This document shows positions 5,719 through 6,109 of a DNA stretch of 6,109 nucleotides, in pieces. Every line of letters begins with the position of its first letter. Position 1 is the stretch's first letter. The translations under genes and the position numbers were made by a program. The notes beneath the pieces were generated by a model that was given only the letters and a program-made list of their open reading frames with translations, made no database searches and was not told where the DNA came from. Origin of the DNA: an uncultured Oscillospiraceae bacterium (lineage in GTDB: Bacteria > Bacillota > Clostridia > Oscillospirales > Oscillospiraceae); the NCBI GenBank assembly GCA_904398675.1, contig CAJFPI010000155.1, positions 1 to 6,109 of the forward strand, read 5' to 3'.

Positions 5719-6109
5719 TTACTTTCTCGGGTTCTTAATGGCGGCCTGGGCGGCAGCCAAACGGGCAATGGGAACGCGGAAGGGGCTGCAGGACACATAG
5801 GTCAGGCCGATATCATGGCAGAAAGCCACGGTGGAGGGATCGCCTCCCTGCTCGCCGCAGATGCCCAGCTTGATGTCGGGGCGGGTCTGACGGCCCAGCT
5901 CACAGGCCATCTTCACCAGACGGCCCACACCCACCTGATCCAGCTTGGAGAAGGGATCGGCCTCATAGATCTTCCGGTCATAATAGCTGGCCAGGAACTT
6001 GCCGGCGTCGTCACGGCTGAAACCGAAGGTCATCTGGGTCAGGTCGTTGGTGCCGAAGGAGAAGAACTCCGCTTCTTTGGCGATCTCGTCAGCGGTCAGA
6101 GCAGCTCTC
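5719..6109 (-). CDS. ppdK: Pyruvate, phosphate dikinase, C-terminal part (5' end outside window)
   Basis: The frame enters from the right edge on the minus strand and ends at TAA (5721-5719), giving 129 C-terminal residues of a protein that is normally about 870-880 residues. The segment reads as the PEP/pyruvate-binding TIM-barrel end of PPDK. It contains FFSFGTNDLTQMTFGFSRDD (with the substrate-contacting Asn of TND), DPFSKLDQVGVG, the catalytic-cysteine motif GICGEQGGDP, and the terminal VSCSPFRVPIARLAAAQAAI. The enzyme interconverts pyruvate, ATP and phosphate with PEP, AMP and pyrophosphate, and is common in anaerobic Firmicutes that use pyrophosphate-linked glycolysis. The catalytic Cys is present. 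The following His of the usual GEHGGDP motif is Gln here. The gene is convergent with the sugar operon and shares its terminator. The absence of the N-terminal domains simply reflects the window edge. Confidence 0.95.
   Translation of the reverse strand, partial: RAALTADEIAKEAEFFSFGTNDLTQMTFGFSRDDAGKFLASYYDRKIYEADPFSKLDQVGVGRLVKMACELGRQTRPDIKLGICGEQGGDPSTVAFCHDIGLTYVSCSPFRVPIARLAAAQAAIKNPRK

Noticed and set aside
1..6109. CRISPR array, tRNA or rRNA genes, insertion sequence or attachment site
   Set aside because: No direct repeat array, cloverleaf, transposase or terminal inverted repeat was seen. Nearly all bases are accounted for by genes and short control regions.

Overview
The window looks like a GC-rich chromosomal segment from an anaerobic gut-type Firmicute. 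The Oscillospiraceae (Flavonifractor, Oscillibacter, Intestinimonas-like bacteria) are my best guess. The reasons are strong AGGAGG-type ribosome binding sites, heavy G/C use at third codon positions, rho-independent terminators, and a flanking pyruvate phosphate dikinase of the Clostridium type. The taxonomic call is inference from style, not from a marker gene.

Layout. Bases 1-127 are the C-terminal end of a branched-chain amino acid aminotransferase, followed by a terminator at 159-195. Bases 196-308 are a compact control region: a well-formed extended -10 promoter (207-235), three alternating TTCAC/GTGAA half-sites over the predicted transcription start (239-263), and a strong ribosome binding site. 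A tight five-gene plus-strand operon follows: a class III (glutamate-1-semialdehyde aminomutase-like) aminotransferase (309-1793), a double-length class II aldolase (1797-2906), a TetR-family regulator (2910-3554), an FGGY carbohydrate kinase (3577-5184) and a small GtrA-family membrane protein (5196-5618). Gaps between these genes are 3, 3, 22 and 11 nt. A perfect 17-bp hairpin (5654-5691) closes the operon and also serves the convergent minus-strand ppdK gene, whose C-terminal 129 codons fill the right end.

How the genes may work together. FGGY kinase plus class II aldolase is the usual logic of ketose catabolism: phosphorylate, then cleave retro-aldol to dihydroxyacetone phosphate or a similar triose and an aldehyde. 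A PLP aminotransferase at the head of the operon suggests that the substrate or an intermediate carries an amine, for example an amino sugar, amino polyol or sugar-amine adduct. The TetR protein is the natural candidate to bind the half-site array and to respond to the substrate. No transporter or dehydrogenase is present, and the GtrA protein does not fit a purely catabolic reading. The substrate cannot be named from this sequence.

The most interesting points are the enzyme combination itself, the aldolase whose C-terminal half is a second aldolase fold that has lost its metal ligands, the triple half-site operator, and a Gln replacing the usual His in the kinase's sugar-site motif.
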